Shown: positions 21,599-32,473 of the stretch, one piece after another
Position numbering within the stretch: the first letter of the stretch is position 1
Layout: each line of letters opens with the position of its first letter
Source of the DNA: Cylicocyclus nassatus
Taxonomy: Eukaryota; Nematoda; Chromadorea; Rhabditida; Strongylidae
Assembly: GCA_958299035.1 (NCBI GenBank)
Contig: CATQJL010000001.1
Span: forward strand, 79,939,594-80,003,593
DNA: 64,000 bases
Reading direction: 5' to 3'
Made by a program: the position numbers and the translations under genes
Notes under the pieces: generated by a model
The model's input: only the letters and a program-made list of their open reading frames with translations
What the model was told of the DNA's origin: nothing
Databases searched by the model: none

Positions 21599-22577
21599 TT
21601 GAGCTGCTGGACAAATTCTGTCCGATTTTTTTGTCTTGTGTTTGAAGCAGCCGTGCTAGGAGAATTTCACTCCTGATGCAATCTTATACCTTTAGAAAGC
21701 GCTTTTCTTGCTCATTCCAATATATCATATTTTAATAGAATTTTCAGTCTGACGAGATAGTAGGCCTATTATCCCCAGATGGTCGAAGCACGTTCCCTGT
21801 TAAGAAAATGTTCTCGCAAGAAAATCTCCACAATATGCTCTCCGAGACCTTGTATTGGTCACGGAATAAGAGTGAAACAGTTCAGTGTATGCACAAATAC
21901 TATCGTGTAAAAAAGCGTCCTACTAGTAATTTTGTACAAAAGTTCTACAATAACTTTTCGTGAATCCAAAAAGGCAATCGATGAGTCAAATGTTGGAGGT
22001 GCTAGGGTAAAGCTAGAGCTAGCAAAGCCGGGCCACCAATAACTTTTCACCCATCTCTGCAAATGTAAAATTTTTATAATTTGAAAGTTGATATACATGC
22101 ACTAACTCGAGGTTGAAAAGCGGCTTCGTTTTTATTTCGTCAAAAAAATCTCTCAGCACGAAGATCCTATGGGTACCTTTAGGCATAGAATCTAATCTTC
22201 AAAATTTTCTCTATCTAACCATCATAGCTACTTAATGTGCATATCACTTCTCATAAGAGAGCACTGCCATGTTAAAAAAGAAAAATGTCAAAAAGTTTGG
22301 AGAAGAACGCTGTGAAATTCTTAAGTTCTTGCTTCTTCTTTAACAGGGATCCGTTGCAAGAGCTGGTATTTCTCTGACAGCCTAGGAACTGCTCAACACT
22401 CAGAAACTAAGACTATGGGAAAAAGTTGATCCTAAGGTAGTTATGATTTTTGGATTGGAGAATTCAAATCGGACAATGCAGCAGCCGGAAATAGCAGCAA
22501 ATAAAAATTAAACAAACCTTCATTTTGTGAAAAGACGCTGACAATCAAAACTGCCTCAAAAGTTCAAAACTTTTACT

Positions 22578-24056
22578 CATACCTTCGATAGTCTAGAGAC
22601 AAGGCGTCAAAAGTGAAGGTTGCTTGAACATCTGCCCTCACAAAAAGTGAGTTGTCTATAGAAGAATAGAGAAAAAGAAAAGACGCAAAACAGATACAAA
22701 AGGCAAAAAAACTGCTAAAAACCAGATAAAAAACGCTGCAATGAGGTTTGATATCTATCATTTGGCGGCTTCTCAAGCAGGGTTTTCGCTTCAGGACCAG
22801 GAATTCGTAACATGGGGGGGGGGAGGGGAAACGAGGAAAAGCTAATTTCTTTTTTGTGATTGTTTTGAAAAAAGCCATGTCTGGAAGTAGTGGCTATTAA
22901 AAGAAGATAAACAAGAAAAAGATTGGTAATAAATACGCAAAGTTTCTTTTTTGCTAAGTCGAAATGCACGTCAAGGACAAGTTTAGTTTTTGATGCGTCC
23001 TCTGATTTTTACCTCCGCATTGACGTTCCTGTTTCCTGGGACCTTGGCTGGATTGTTGCGCTTATCGTTCTGAGCAACAATCGCCCAAGCTGGAATAAAA
23101 TCGATGCGAAAGCACTGAAACGAAACAAGATAAAGAAAAACGCTTTTACGATTTCGCAAAAAATTCCACTATAATCGAAGAGATAAGGGCTGGGTGGTTG
23201 TCTGCATTATGAACAGAAGCAAGATCTATAGATTGCACGAAAAAACCGCATGAAAAGTTGAACTAGAAGAAAAACAAGAGATTTTCGAAAACAAGGTTTT
23301 TGCCGGATTTTTCGACCAAATCAAAAAATGTGGTTTTGGGACGCTATCAGCGTGAAAATAGCGATCAAGAGCTTCAAAGTGATACACAGATTGCTAAAAT
23401 TGGGTTCGAAACACTGAAGAAAAGTGCACCAGAGCCAAATGCAACGCGTCCCGCGTTTGGGGTAGCGATGTAGCGCGCAGCGCGCGGAGACGCAGACGAG
23501 CAGCGGAGACAGACCAGAGCCGACGGGGCATTTGGCTCTGGTCGTAGATCGCCTCGGCGTCTCAACGAAACCCTGCAACATTATATATTCTGATCGTCAT
23601 GACATGACGAGGAGAACTGGCAACCTCCCAAGCTTTAAAAGCAGTCATTAACAGGATAAGCCAGCGTTTTCGTGCGCGACTCTCTGCGCAAGATTTAGGC
23701 GCAGTTTATTTACTTTTAATCAACTCCAACAGCTTTCCTAAACTTCTGGAACTCGATTATTGTCAAATAAGTGGTTAACTGACAAATGTCGCCTTGAATT
23801 CTGACAAAAATTTCACAGAAACCTCCTTTTTAACGTAAAAAAGGTCATGAGAACGCAAATTCTTGGTTTCGCTGAGGTAACCTAGGAAATTATTCCCTAC
23901 ATTTGCTTCATTAACATTCATTTCGATATAGTTAGGATAACATCCGGGGCTCCGCCCCGGATGGCGTCTGTTTCTTTTCCAGGTGAAGGTTGTGCCCCCT
24001 CGTAGCCCTTAAAGTGAAAGTTACCAGAGTATGTGGCTCTATGTATCGAAGGTATG
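22578..24056. mobile_element. 1.48-kb TIR element with 8-bp target duplication
   Basis: Ends CATACCTTCGATA and TATCGAAGGTATG are flanked by CTTTTACT on both sides (22,570-22,577 and 24,057-24,064). The right arm of the large inverted repeat carries a single CTTTTACT at the matching place (about 28,350-28,357), confirming insertion. No transposase is recognised, and the ends do not have the CA(G/T)G start usual for hAT, so the superfamily is open. Inside, 23,428-23,541 is bounded by CCAGAGCCAAATGC and its inverse and is very GC-rich. Confidence 0.9.
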
Positions 24057-24449
24057 CTTTTACTACTTTATCTACATCTACCTCAGCTATAAAACTTACC
24101 TCAATAGTTAATAGAGCCTGCATCTTTCCACAGAGTGATCCGCAGCGGCGGACAGCTATGACAATAAAGCAGAATTTCTGTTATTCTGTCATTCCGTCGT
24201 GGCCGCATCACGTGCGCATCACGTGCTTTGCGATTTCGAAAGGGATTAAGTCTTCGTTTTAATCAGAAAGAAGTCTCAAAATAGTGACAGGTGCAGCGAT
24301 ACTGTACTTAGTGACTCCGTATTGATCCCCTAAATCAGAATCCAAAAAAACTAGTTCTTGGGTTTCTGCTTTGTCAACAAAGCTACCTTTACGTCCTGCG
24401 AAAGCAATCTGACCTTTTTACGTTTCTAGAGCGGCGGAAAAATCGAACT

Positions 24450-24520
24450 AGGGACGAGTGGCGTAGTGGTAAAGCGACGCTGTGAACGGGTAGGATCAAA
24501 GATCGATCTCGCCCCTGACC
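24450..24520 (+). repeat. tRNA-like SINE head, left arm copy
   Basis: GAGTGGCGTAGTGGTAAAGC contains a canonical Pol III A-box (TGGCGTAGTGG). About 45 bases on, GATCGATCTC is a weak B-box; the right arm copy (27,872-27,944, minus strand) keeps a better AGTTCGATGTC. Stems do not pair as in a working tRNA. Confidence 0.55.
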
Positions 24521-24670
24521 ATCCAAATTCCGGGGACGGTAAAGAGTAAACTGGGAGGATGAAAGCAGTGATTAGGTAGTCGGCTTGCCCTCGCATTGAA
24601 AAAGCCAGTTGCTTCTTTGTCTACGGGGTAGGATGCTTTGGGCGGTTGCCCGCAAAGAGTCAAATTCTTT

Positions 24671-25766
24671 GCGGCGTGGCGTTATACTACTCAGACAATC
24701 ACAGGCTCTCAGCCGGCAGCCACAAAGCCACCGCGCTTTTGGTGGGTTTTCGCGGTGGCTTTGTGGCTGCCGGCTGAGAGCCTGTGCTTGTCTGAGTACA
24801 AAGACCTCGCCGCCAAAGCTCGCCGCCATAGTCGGCACGCGCGCCGAGCTGGCCTACTGTATTCCGCACCCATTTTGCACCGGCGAGCGTAAGCCATGCG
24901 GCAATCGCGAGAACGCAGCCTCGTCAGCTTTGCCGTCGCGACGTCGCGCCGCGATGTCGCGAATTCTTTAAAAGTTACATGAAAATACTAAGAAAAAATT
25001 CCTCTTTCAGATTTTAACGCGCGGTATTGTCCGTCGCACCGCAAAGGTGAAAATTCAAAGAAAAAACTTGTTTTTCTGCTTTTTATTTGACTCATGTTCG
25101 TTTTTCAAATAGAATCAAGGGAATGCAAATCTCTTATCAAGTCTTATAATCTGAGCGTCCGTGTTTGAAGACTAAAAAAATGAGGAGCGTAAGGTGTCAT
25201 TTTAAAACATGTATGTTGCTGAGTATTCAAAATATCAAATTATATACGTTTTGGAATCAGCGATCTTTTTTGGTCCTAATAAGTTACGTCCGCAGGTCAA
25301 CATCGCCGTGTTACCAATCTCACCTTGCAGTCTAGACCACAGGTCACAGTTTGCAGTGACAATTTAGTAACTATACCATGACAAAAACAAACGCGAAACA
25401 AAAAATAAAGAAAATTGAAGAAACACTAAGGAGAAGGAGTTTCGGAGTCAAACGAATCTTTTGTTTTTATTTGGGAAGAAAGTTTTTAAAACTTTTCCTT
25501 ATGCGGTGCGACGAACAATACCGCGCGTTAAAATCTGAAAGAGGAATTTTTTCTTAGTATTTTCATGTAACTTTTGAAGAATTCGCGACATCGCGGCGCG
25601 ACGTCGCGACGGCAAAGCTGACGAGGCTGCGTTCACGCGATTGCCGCATGGCTTACGCTCACTGGTGCAAAATGGGTGCGGAATACAGTAGGCCAGCTCG
25701 GCGCGCGTGCCGACTATGGCGGCGAGCTTTGGCGGCGAGGGCTTTGTAGTATAACGCACGTCCTCC
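24671..25766. mobile_element. Mutator-like non-autonomous element (long TIR, 9-bp duplication)
   Basis: The 9-bp target duplication AAATTCTTT occupies 24,662-24,670 and 25,767-25,775. The right arm of the large inverted repeat has a single copy at about 27,725-27,733. The inverted terminal regions are about 250 bp long (left 24,671-25,046 including a nested MITE, right 25,500-25,766) and GC-rich. Long TIRs with 9-bp duplications fit Mutator-like elements. No transposase frame is present in the roughly 450-bp centre. Confidence 0.88.
24690..24796. mobile_element. 107-bp hairpin MITE (CTCAGACAATC family), TA duplication
   Basis: The element starts CTCAGACAATCACAGGCTCT and ends with the near inverse. 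Almost all of it pairs except a short centre (TTTTGGTGGGTTTT). It is flanked by TA on both sides. The opposite TIR of its Mutator-like host (about 25,750) has the uninterrupted TATACTACAAAG, proving insertion with a TA duplication, as in mariner/Tc1 elements. Confidence 0.92.
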
Positions 25767-26429
25767 AAATTCTTTACCCTTTGTCCTAGTAGACAATGGA
25801 ATACTTGTTCTGCAATCAGTAGTGAATCAAGTGAATTTATTATGCTTTGATGGAACTGGTTCCTTTCTTTTAAAGACTTCACTGAAGTTCATTAGTATAT
25901 GCTACATGACAAGAAAATCATAATATCAGATCAGTATCAAAATTATGTAAGACAAGAAATACAATATCCAAGATCAGTATCAAAATGATGTAATTATAGC
26001 ATTCAAGTACTCACCTTTTCTTCCATTTCTGGCTCATGATTAGCTTGGCAGTCATTTCACCAAACACCACAAAGATCAAATAGCGCAAGATAGGACATTT
26101 GTGAGAAAGGCTATTTGTACGATGCTATTATGTCGTTAATCAATGATTCCTACAAAGCTTCCAGCTCTCCCAATTTTGACGCATATGAATAATAGGAATA
26201 AAAAATGTGCGTTTAGGCTTGCTACGCCCAGGTTTCTCAACTAAACATTTCATATTGCTTTTTGTCTCAAAGCCTAACCTAACAATGAACCTTCAATCTT
26301 GGATGTTTATCCACATGCGTATTTGACTAGATGAGACCGATGTATGACTCTGGTACCTCCAGCATCAATGACGTCCGAGTAAGGTAAATTATTTCTGTCT
26401 AATAAAGCAGTATGATTAATAAACATAAC

Positions 26430-27039
26430 TAAGTTGAGGGCCTTGAGCTTTTGGTATATGATAGTAGGGCCCCCTATCAAGCCAATGCCCAAGTCGTGGC
26501 GCATAATGTCGTTTCGGAAGCGAGAAAACTGCTCTAAAATAACGATACACGAGGACCCCCAACGGTACCGCTCTCCCCATCTATGCCCACCCATTCAATC
26601 ACGTTTCGGATCGCCGGGCTGTAGGTTCTCTGGAACGGGAACTGTAATTTTCGGGGATTTTCGACTTCATATTCGGAATCAGGGGCATGGGAAGACCCGC
26701 AACGATCAAAACATGGAGGTCGAGAATTAGGCGATGCTTTTCAAAGGCAGCGTCCAGGTACCTGTTCCCAACACTATACTTAGTGGACGAGCCTCAACTC
26801 GTAGAATTTTAAGTAACCTTCAAAAAATCAGATCTTGTGCGATCATATCACTGTTACTGGTTTTAGATCGAAGGTGAGGTACATAGATTCGTAACGAATA
26901 AAAGGTAGATTAGTGCAAAAGGGAAAGAAGCTGGTAGTCTGATCTTGAGTTTCATCGAAGGTGAGGTGCATAGACTCCTAAGGGGTAAAAGGTAGATTAG
27001 TGGAAAAGGGAAAGAAGCTGGTAGTCTGATCTTGAGTTT
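26430..27039. repeat. Spacer of the large inverted repeat with an 87-bp tandem duplication
   Basis: The unique centre between the arms holds a copy (26,490-26,735) of the repeat at 16,100-16,440. Next to the right arm are two tandem 87-bp units starting at 26,867 and 26,954, each beginning ATCGAAGGTGAGGT and ending GTCTGATCTTGAGTTT. Confidence 0.8.
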
Positions 27040-27871
27040 TATGTTTATTAATCATACTGCTTCTTGATATTTGCATTGTATAGAGAAAAAATAATTTTAG
27101 ACAGAAATAATTTACCTTACTCGGACGTCATTGATGCTAGAGGTACCAGAGTCATACATCGGTCTCATCCAGTCAAATACGCATGTGGATAAACATCCAA
27201 GATTGAAGGTTCATTGTTAGGTTAGGCTTTGAGACAAAAAGCAATATGAAATGTTTAGTTGAAAAACCTGGGCGCAGCAAACCTAAACGCACATTTTTTA
27301 TTCCTATTATTCATATGCGTCAAAATTGGGAGAGCTGGAAGCTTTGTAGGAACCATTGATTAACGACATAATAGCATCGTACAAATAGCCTTTCTCACAA
27401 ATGTCCTATCTTGCGCTATTTGATCTTTGTGGTGTTTGGTGAAATGACTGCCAAGCTAGTCATGAGCCAGAAATGGAAGAAAAGGTGAGTACTTGAATGC
27501 TACGATTACATCATTTTGATACTGATCTTGGATATTGTATTTCTTGTCTTACATCATTTTGATACTGATCTGATATTATAATTTTCTTGTCATGTAGCAT
27601 ATACTAATGAACTTCAGTGAAGTCTTTAAAAAAAAGGAACCAGTTCCATCAAAGCATAATAAATTCACTTGATTCACTACTGATTGCAGAACAAGTATTC
27701 CATTGTCTACTAGGACAAAGGGTAAAGAATTTGACTCTCTGCGGGCAACCGCCCAAAGCATCCTACCCCGTAGACAAAGAAGCAACTGGCTTCTTCAATG
27801 CGAGGGCAAGCCGACTACCTAATCACTGCTTTCATCCTCCCAGTTTACTCTTTACCGTCCCCGGAATTTGG

Positions 27872-27944
27872 ATGGTCAGGGGCGACATCGAACTTTGATC
27901 CTACCCGTTCACAGCGTCGCTTTACCACTACGCCACTCGTCCCT
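27872..27944 (-). repeat. tRNA-like SINE head, right arm copy
   Basis: Mirror copy of 24,450-24,520 within the inverted repeat. On the minus strand it reads TGGCGTAGTGG (A-box) and AGTTCGATGTC (B-box-like). It is the better-preserved of the two. Confidence 0.55.
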
Positions 27945-29077
27945 AGTTCGATTTTTTCGCCGCTCTAGAAACGTCAAAAAGATCAGATTACTTTCGCAGG
28001 ACGTAAAGGTAGCTTTGTTGACAAAGCACTTGCAAATATGGTACAGAAACCCAAGAACCAGTTTTTTTGGATTCTGATTTAGGGGATCAATACGGAGTCA
28101 CTAAGTACAGTATCGCTGCACCTGTCACTTTTTTGAGAGTTCTTTCTGATTTAAAAGAAGACTTAATCCCTTTCAAAATCGCAAAGCACGTGATGCGCAC
28201 GTGATGTGGCCACGACGGAATGACAGAATAATAGAAATTCTGCTTTATTGTCATAGCTGTCCGCCGCTGCGGATCACTTTGTGAAAAGATGCAGGCTCTA
28301 TTAACTACTGAGGTAAGTTTTATAGCTGAGGTAGATGTAGATAAAGTAGTAAAAGTTTTGCACTTTTGAGGCAGTTTTGATTGTCAGCGTCTTTTCACAA
28401 AATGAAGGTTTGTTCAAATCTTTATCTGCTGCTATTTCCGGCTGCTGCATTGTCCGATTTGAATTTCAATAATCATAACTTCCTTAGGATCAACTTTTTC
28501 CCATAGTCTTAGTTTCTGAGTGTTGAGCAGTTCCTAGGCTGTCAGAGAAAAACCAGCTCTTGCAACGAATCCCTGTTAAAGAAGAAGCAAGTACTTAAAA
28601 ATTTCACAGCGTTCTTCTCCAAACTTTTTGACATTCTTCTTTTTTAACATGGCAATACTCTCTTATGAGAAGTGACATGCACATTAAGTAGCTATGATGG
28701 TTAGATAGAGAAAATTTGGAAGATTAGATTATTCTATGCCTAAAGGTACCCATAGGATCTTCGTGCTGAGAGATTTTTTTGACGAAATAAAAACAAAGCC
28801 GCTTTTCAACCTCGAGTTAGTGCATGTATATCAACTTTCAAATTATGGAAATTTTACATTTGCAGAGATGGGTGAAAAATTACTGGTGGCCCGGCTTTGC
28901 TAGCTCTAGCTTTACCCTAGCACCCCCAACATTTGACTCATCGATTGCCTTTTTGGATTCACGAAAAGTTATTGCTTGTAGAACTTTTACACAAAATTAC
29001 TAGTAGGACGCTTTTTTACACGATAGTGATTTGTGCATACACTGAACTGTTTCACTCTTACTCAGACAATCACAGGC

Positions 29078-29232
29078 CCTCAGCCGGCGGCGATAAAGGG
29101 CAGTTTCACTGAGCGGGCGGCGATAAAGGGCAGTTTCACTGAGCGGGCGGCGATACTGCAAAAGTGGCAGTGAGCGGGCGACGACATTGTAGGAATGGCG
29201 GTGAGCGGGCAGCGACGGGCTACCAGCGGGCA
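29078..29232 (+). repeat. Short GC-rich tandem repeat (GAGCGGGCGGCGATAAAGGG)
   Basis: Units of about 30 bp built on GAGCGGGCGGCGA, with the middles AAAGGGCAGTTTCACT, ACTGCAAAAGTGGCAGT and CATTGTAGGAATGGCGGT, are repeated four to five times at the left end of the TA element. A similar GAGCGGGAGGCTA occurs near its right end (31,808). Confidence 0.8.
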
Positions 29233-30111
29233 GCTATAATCTTCCATGAGTCAGAAAATAGCTGCAGAGCGCATTCATTTCCTACAAAAGCAGCCAAAAG
29301 GCGACGACGAGGCAGCGACTCCGTTAAGCTGGCAGCGACCGTGAAACGATGGGGCTGCGAATACAAGATTTCTGTCAGCGGGCCGCGTCAATGCTATGAG
29401 CAGGCAGCCTCAATTCATAACGCCGTATTGTGGCTGCCAAATGGAAGCCATATCGTTGCCCGCTCGAGACATTGTTGATCGCACCAGAAAAGTTAGATGT
29501 GCAGGCAAACGAGATTGGCAGCGTGGGCTCGCGTCATTTTTTCATTTCTTGTTGCGTAATCTTTGTTTTCATCTTTGCTTTTCTTTGTTCTATTCACTCA
29601 TTTTCAATCTTCACTTCACTATTCACTTCTTTGTTCCATCTATTCACTCATTTTACGAATGTAAACATAAAAGTGCCTTTCTCTGAACATTTTCGCCGCT
29701 GTCACATCATTCGACTACAAGCGTGCTCTCTTTGCGCTCAACGATCTGCATCATTGCGTTTCGCGTGCGTCCATTTTCGAAATGCTTATTGATTAGAGGG
29801 CGTCGCTATGCTTTGCTACTTCAGTCCTGTGTTTATGATTTTTTCGAGAAAAAACTCTCAGCCTCAGCGGATTACACGCGAAAACATGACCTTTTACGCA
29901 ACGAACGACCATCACGGCTCACTCCACGCCAGCGTGTTGTACGCAAAGTTCATTGAGGAAGGATTGATTTGAGGTTTAGTCTGAGTGCCACACACAGCGT
30001 AAGTTGTTTTCGTCGCACGTGTTTCTACCGATCGGCCTTTTCAAAAAGTAAAATTCTCATTTCGAAGCCAAGTGCATTCATCGAAACACAGTGCGCACCT
30101 TTTCAATGATG

Positions 30112-30396
30112 TACCGTCGGTTCATTTCATATGATCATGTGTGCCATTGCACACACCGTCCATCTTTGGCGTACCCATCCTGGATTCTTGGAGGGCGCAA
30201 CCCTTCCGTTAAGCGATTCTGATGTTTTCTCGCTGTTTTCTTTTCTTTCTAAGTACTATTTATCTCTAAATGATGTAAGCGATAGCAATTGCTCACTCTC
30301 TCGCGTTTTTGCGATCGCAAATCCGAGATAGGGACGCCAAAGATGGACGGTGTGTGCGGGTGCACACATGATCATATGAAATGAATCGACTGTACT
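30112..30396. repeat. 285-bp foldback with 65-bp arms
   Basis: GGTTCATTTCATATGATCAT, then GTGTGC and CACACACCGTCCATCTTTGG at the left (30,119-30,175), are mirrored at 30,332-30,388. The centre of about 150 bp has no features. It is probably a separate small element inserted in the TA element; no target duplication is clear. Confidence 0.8.
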
Positions 30397-31375
30397 TGTA
30401 CAGTGAGCACTTAAAAGGTTTACAGTTTTACGGAAAGTTGTTTGGCACGCAGTCGTTCGTCAACGGAGCTATCGTCGATTCCTTGACCGTACGGACTGCT
30501 GAAGCGCTGCGGACCACATGCGGCGCGGTTAACATGTTGCGAGAGCACGAACAATGGCGATCTTGTATTGGAGCAAGTGTTTTACCTCGCGGCGCGTGCT
30601 CCGCGGTTATGTCCAGTCCGTGCAGTCAACGAATCGACGATAGTCATTTACAGCTGTGATGTGGAACTAGTTTCTGTCTCTTTTTATCGTCAAGGCTTGA
30701 TAAAGTTTCCCTACCTCCTAGAAATGAAATTAGGGCTTTTCATACTTCCACTAATTGCTGTACCATATTTGTCTTGCGTTTCTCTCTGTCTAATGTCTGT
30801 CTTTGATGTATATCTATATATTTCCAACTACTCTCTCTTTTGCAGGCATTTCATGATGTTTGTAATCGTAGTCAATTACAGCTTCTCTTAGACGTTGCAC
30901 TCACCGACGAAGACGCACACAATTCCAGAGGAAGTGTTGCACAACATAAGGAAAATGGGTTTGGATCAGAATTGACAGTTGCCTGAACGATACTCAGGCG
31001 CGAATGGATTGTTGATTCGCATGAGAAACCCCTGCATTGCGCGCTAACACTGGCAGTTCCTCACTCATGTTTGTGAATATATTTATCGCGGTGGAATGTG
31101 TATTTTGTCGCCGCTCCCCATATGGATCGTTTTATCAATGTTTGTACCCTCAAGGTCTATTATCAGCATATTTTCTGTTCTAAAGAACGTAAATCTATGC
31201 GTGTGTATCACTGCGTACTTGCGTACTCATCCACTTAACTGTTACTTGCCATTTCATTAGTTATAACCTTTATCCAGAGTTTACGAGTTTACAAACGTGG
31301 CCGTACATAGTCGTAGTATACAATAAGCTAACCTTTAAGCTTTTGGGCTACCGACACATCCTATCTTTAAAGAAG

Positions 31376-31769
31376 GCGGGAAGCGGCAGTGAGGCGATAA
31401 GGCACGGAGCTTTTGGTGGGTTTTCGCGGTGCTTTGTGGCTGCCGGCTGAAAATCTTGTCTGTGTAGCTTCTTGTTATGCTTGGACTACAACGTTGTAAC
31501 TTCAATTAATTCATTATAACGATGGCAAGTAACAATGAAGAACATAACCATCTGGGGCCATATCTATTTCTCCATGTGGTCATATCTCCAGATGGTTATG
31601 TTCTTCATTGTTACTTGTCATCGTTATAATGAATTAATTGAAGTTACAACGTTGTAGTCCAAGCATAGCAAGAAGCTACACAGACAAGATTTTCAGCCGG
31701 CAGCCACAAAGCCACCGCGAAAACCCACCAAAAGCGCCGTGGCCTTATCGCCTCACTGCCGCTTCCCGC
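31376..31769. repeat. Near-perfect 394-bp palindrome
   Basis: Arms 31,376-31,555 and 31,588-31,769 are almost identical inverse complements around a 32-base spacer. The arms include the CCACAAAGCC and GGTGGGTTTTCGCGG words of the CTCAGACAATC MITE family plus unrelated sequence, so they arose by inverted duplication of already inserted DNA. The near identity implies recent origin or conversion between arms. Confidence 0.88.
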
Positions 31770-32412
31770 TGAGAACTGTAGAAGCGAGCGGGCTACAAAT
31801 ATGGCAATGAGCGGGAGGCTAAAGCTGGCACCGGGCGGACTGCTATGAGGGCTTCAGCGGGAAGCGAAAGTGGCCGCGATGAGGCCACAGCGCTTTTGGT
31901 GGGTTTTCGCGGTGGCTTTGTGGCCGCTGGCTGAGAGCCTGTGATTGTCTGAGTATTCCGTGACCACAAGGTCTCGGAGAGCATATTGTGGAGATTTTCT
32001 TGCGAGAACATTTTCTTAACAGAGAACGTGCTTCGACCATCTGGGGATAATAGGCCTACTATCTCGTCAGACTGAAGATTCTATTAAAATATGATATATT
32101 GGAATGAGCAAGAAAAGCGCTTTCTAAAGGTATAAGATCGCATCAGGAGTGAAAACCTCCTAGTACGGCTGCTTCAAACACAAGACAAAAAAATCGGACA
32201 GAATTTATGCAGCAGCTCAATATTAAGGCGATTCAAAAGTAATGGGGCACCTAAAGACTTAATGCGGTTTTCTCAAGCAGAAAACCTTGTTGGAAGTCCA
32301 AGTTTCAGCACAGCTAGACATAACAAAATTCTGATCGAGATTTATAGATGGGCACTTTCACAAAGGTTTTTTCTGAATACTTGATGCATGTTGGTTTATT
32401 GAAATAACTCAC

Positions 32413-32473
32413 CTATCTGAGCGCAAATGGCAACAGCAAAGACTAAGAGAACTGACAGTTGCAACTTCAGCAT
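32413..32473 (-). CDS. Orphan signal-peptide exon of a type-1-like secreted protein
   Basis: A 61-bp exon encodes MLKLQLSVLLVFAVAICAQI plus one base (phase 1) and ends at a GTGAGTT donor. Length, phase, hydrophobic leader and the M-x-K-L-Q-L start match exon 1 of the type-1 genes (MQKLQLL...). A TGATTACAG 3' splice site lies about a dozen bases upstream of the ATG, as in the other copies. On this strand exons 2 to 4 should lie to the left, but the large inverted repeat starts about 44 bp away. No IPGV-x3-NM exon was found between there and copy A. The gene is therefore broken, or its remaining exons lie beyond the rearrangement. It is a distinct paralogue, not a copy of A, B or C. Confidence 0.72.

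Larger units (their letters stand above)
21448..26429 (+). repeat. Large inverted repeat, left arm
   Basis: This is the inverse complement of 27,040-32,369 at high identity once three insertions are removed: 22,578-24,056 and 24,671-25,766 here, and 29,061-31,953 in the other arm. The stripped arms are each about 2.4 kb, around a spacer of roughly 0.6 kb. The outer limit cuts through the TIR element at 20,783-21,598, so this is an inverted segmental duplication rather than a single transposon. Confidence 0.9.
29061..31953. mobile_element. 2.9-kb TA-flanked element with CTCAGACAATC ends
   Basis: Same ends as the 107-bp MITE at 24,690 (CTCAGACAATCACAGGC and the inverse). It is flanked by TA, and the left arm of the large inverted repeat has the uninterrupted GGAATAAGAGTG site (about 21,863). 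It carries GC-rich subterminal repeats, a foldback (30,112-30,396) and a near-perfect palindrome (31,376-31,769). No transposase can be read: the open frames of around 100-120 codons lack DDE/D motifs. It is a long non-autonomous member, or a decayed autonomous one that collected insertions. Confidence 0.88.
27040..32369 (-). repeat. Large inverted repeat, right arm
   Basis: Inverse complement of 21,448-26,429. It contains the 2.9-kb TA element (29,061-31,953) that the left arm lacks, and a 30-40 bp insertion near 27,055-27,090. Its outer end lies only about 44 bp from the splice donor of the orphan signal-peptide exon at 32,413-32,473, so the rearrangement broke or displaced that gene. Confidence 0.9.

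Noticed and set aside
26307..26594. 95-codon frame at the end of the inverted repeat spacer
   Set aside because: It crosses from a dispersed repeat into the repeat arm; the equivalent part of the other arm and of the 16-kb copy does not keep the frame.
29164..30891. Open frames of 90-120 codons in the TA element as a transposase
   Set aside because: No DDE/D or helix-turn-helix motif could be seen, and part of the frames run through the tandem GCGGGCGGCGA repeat.
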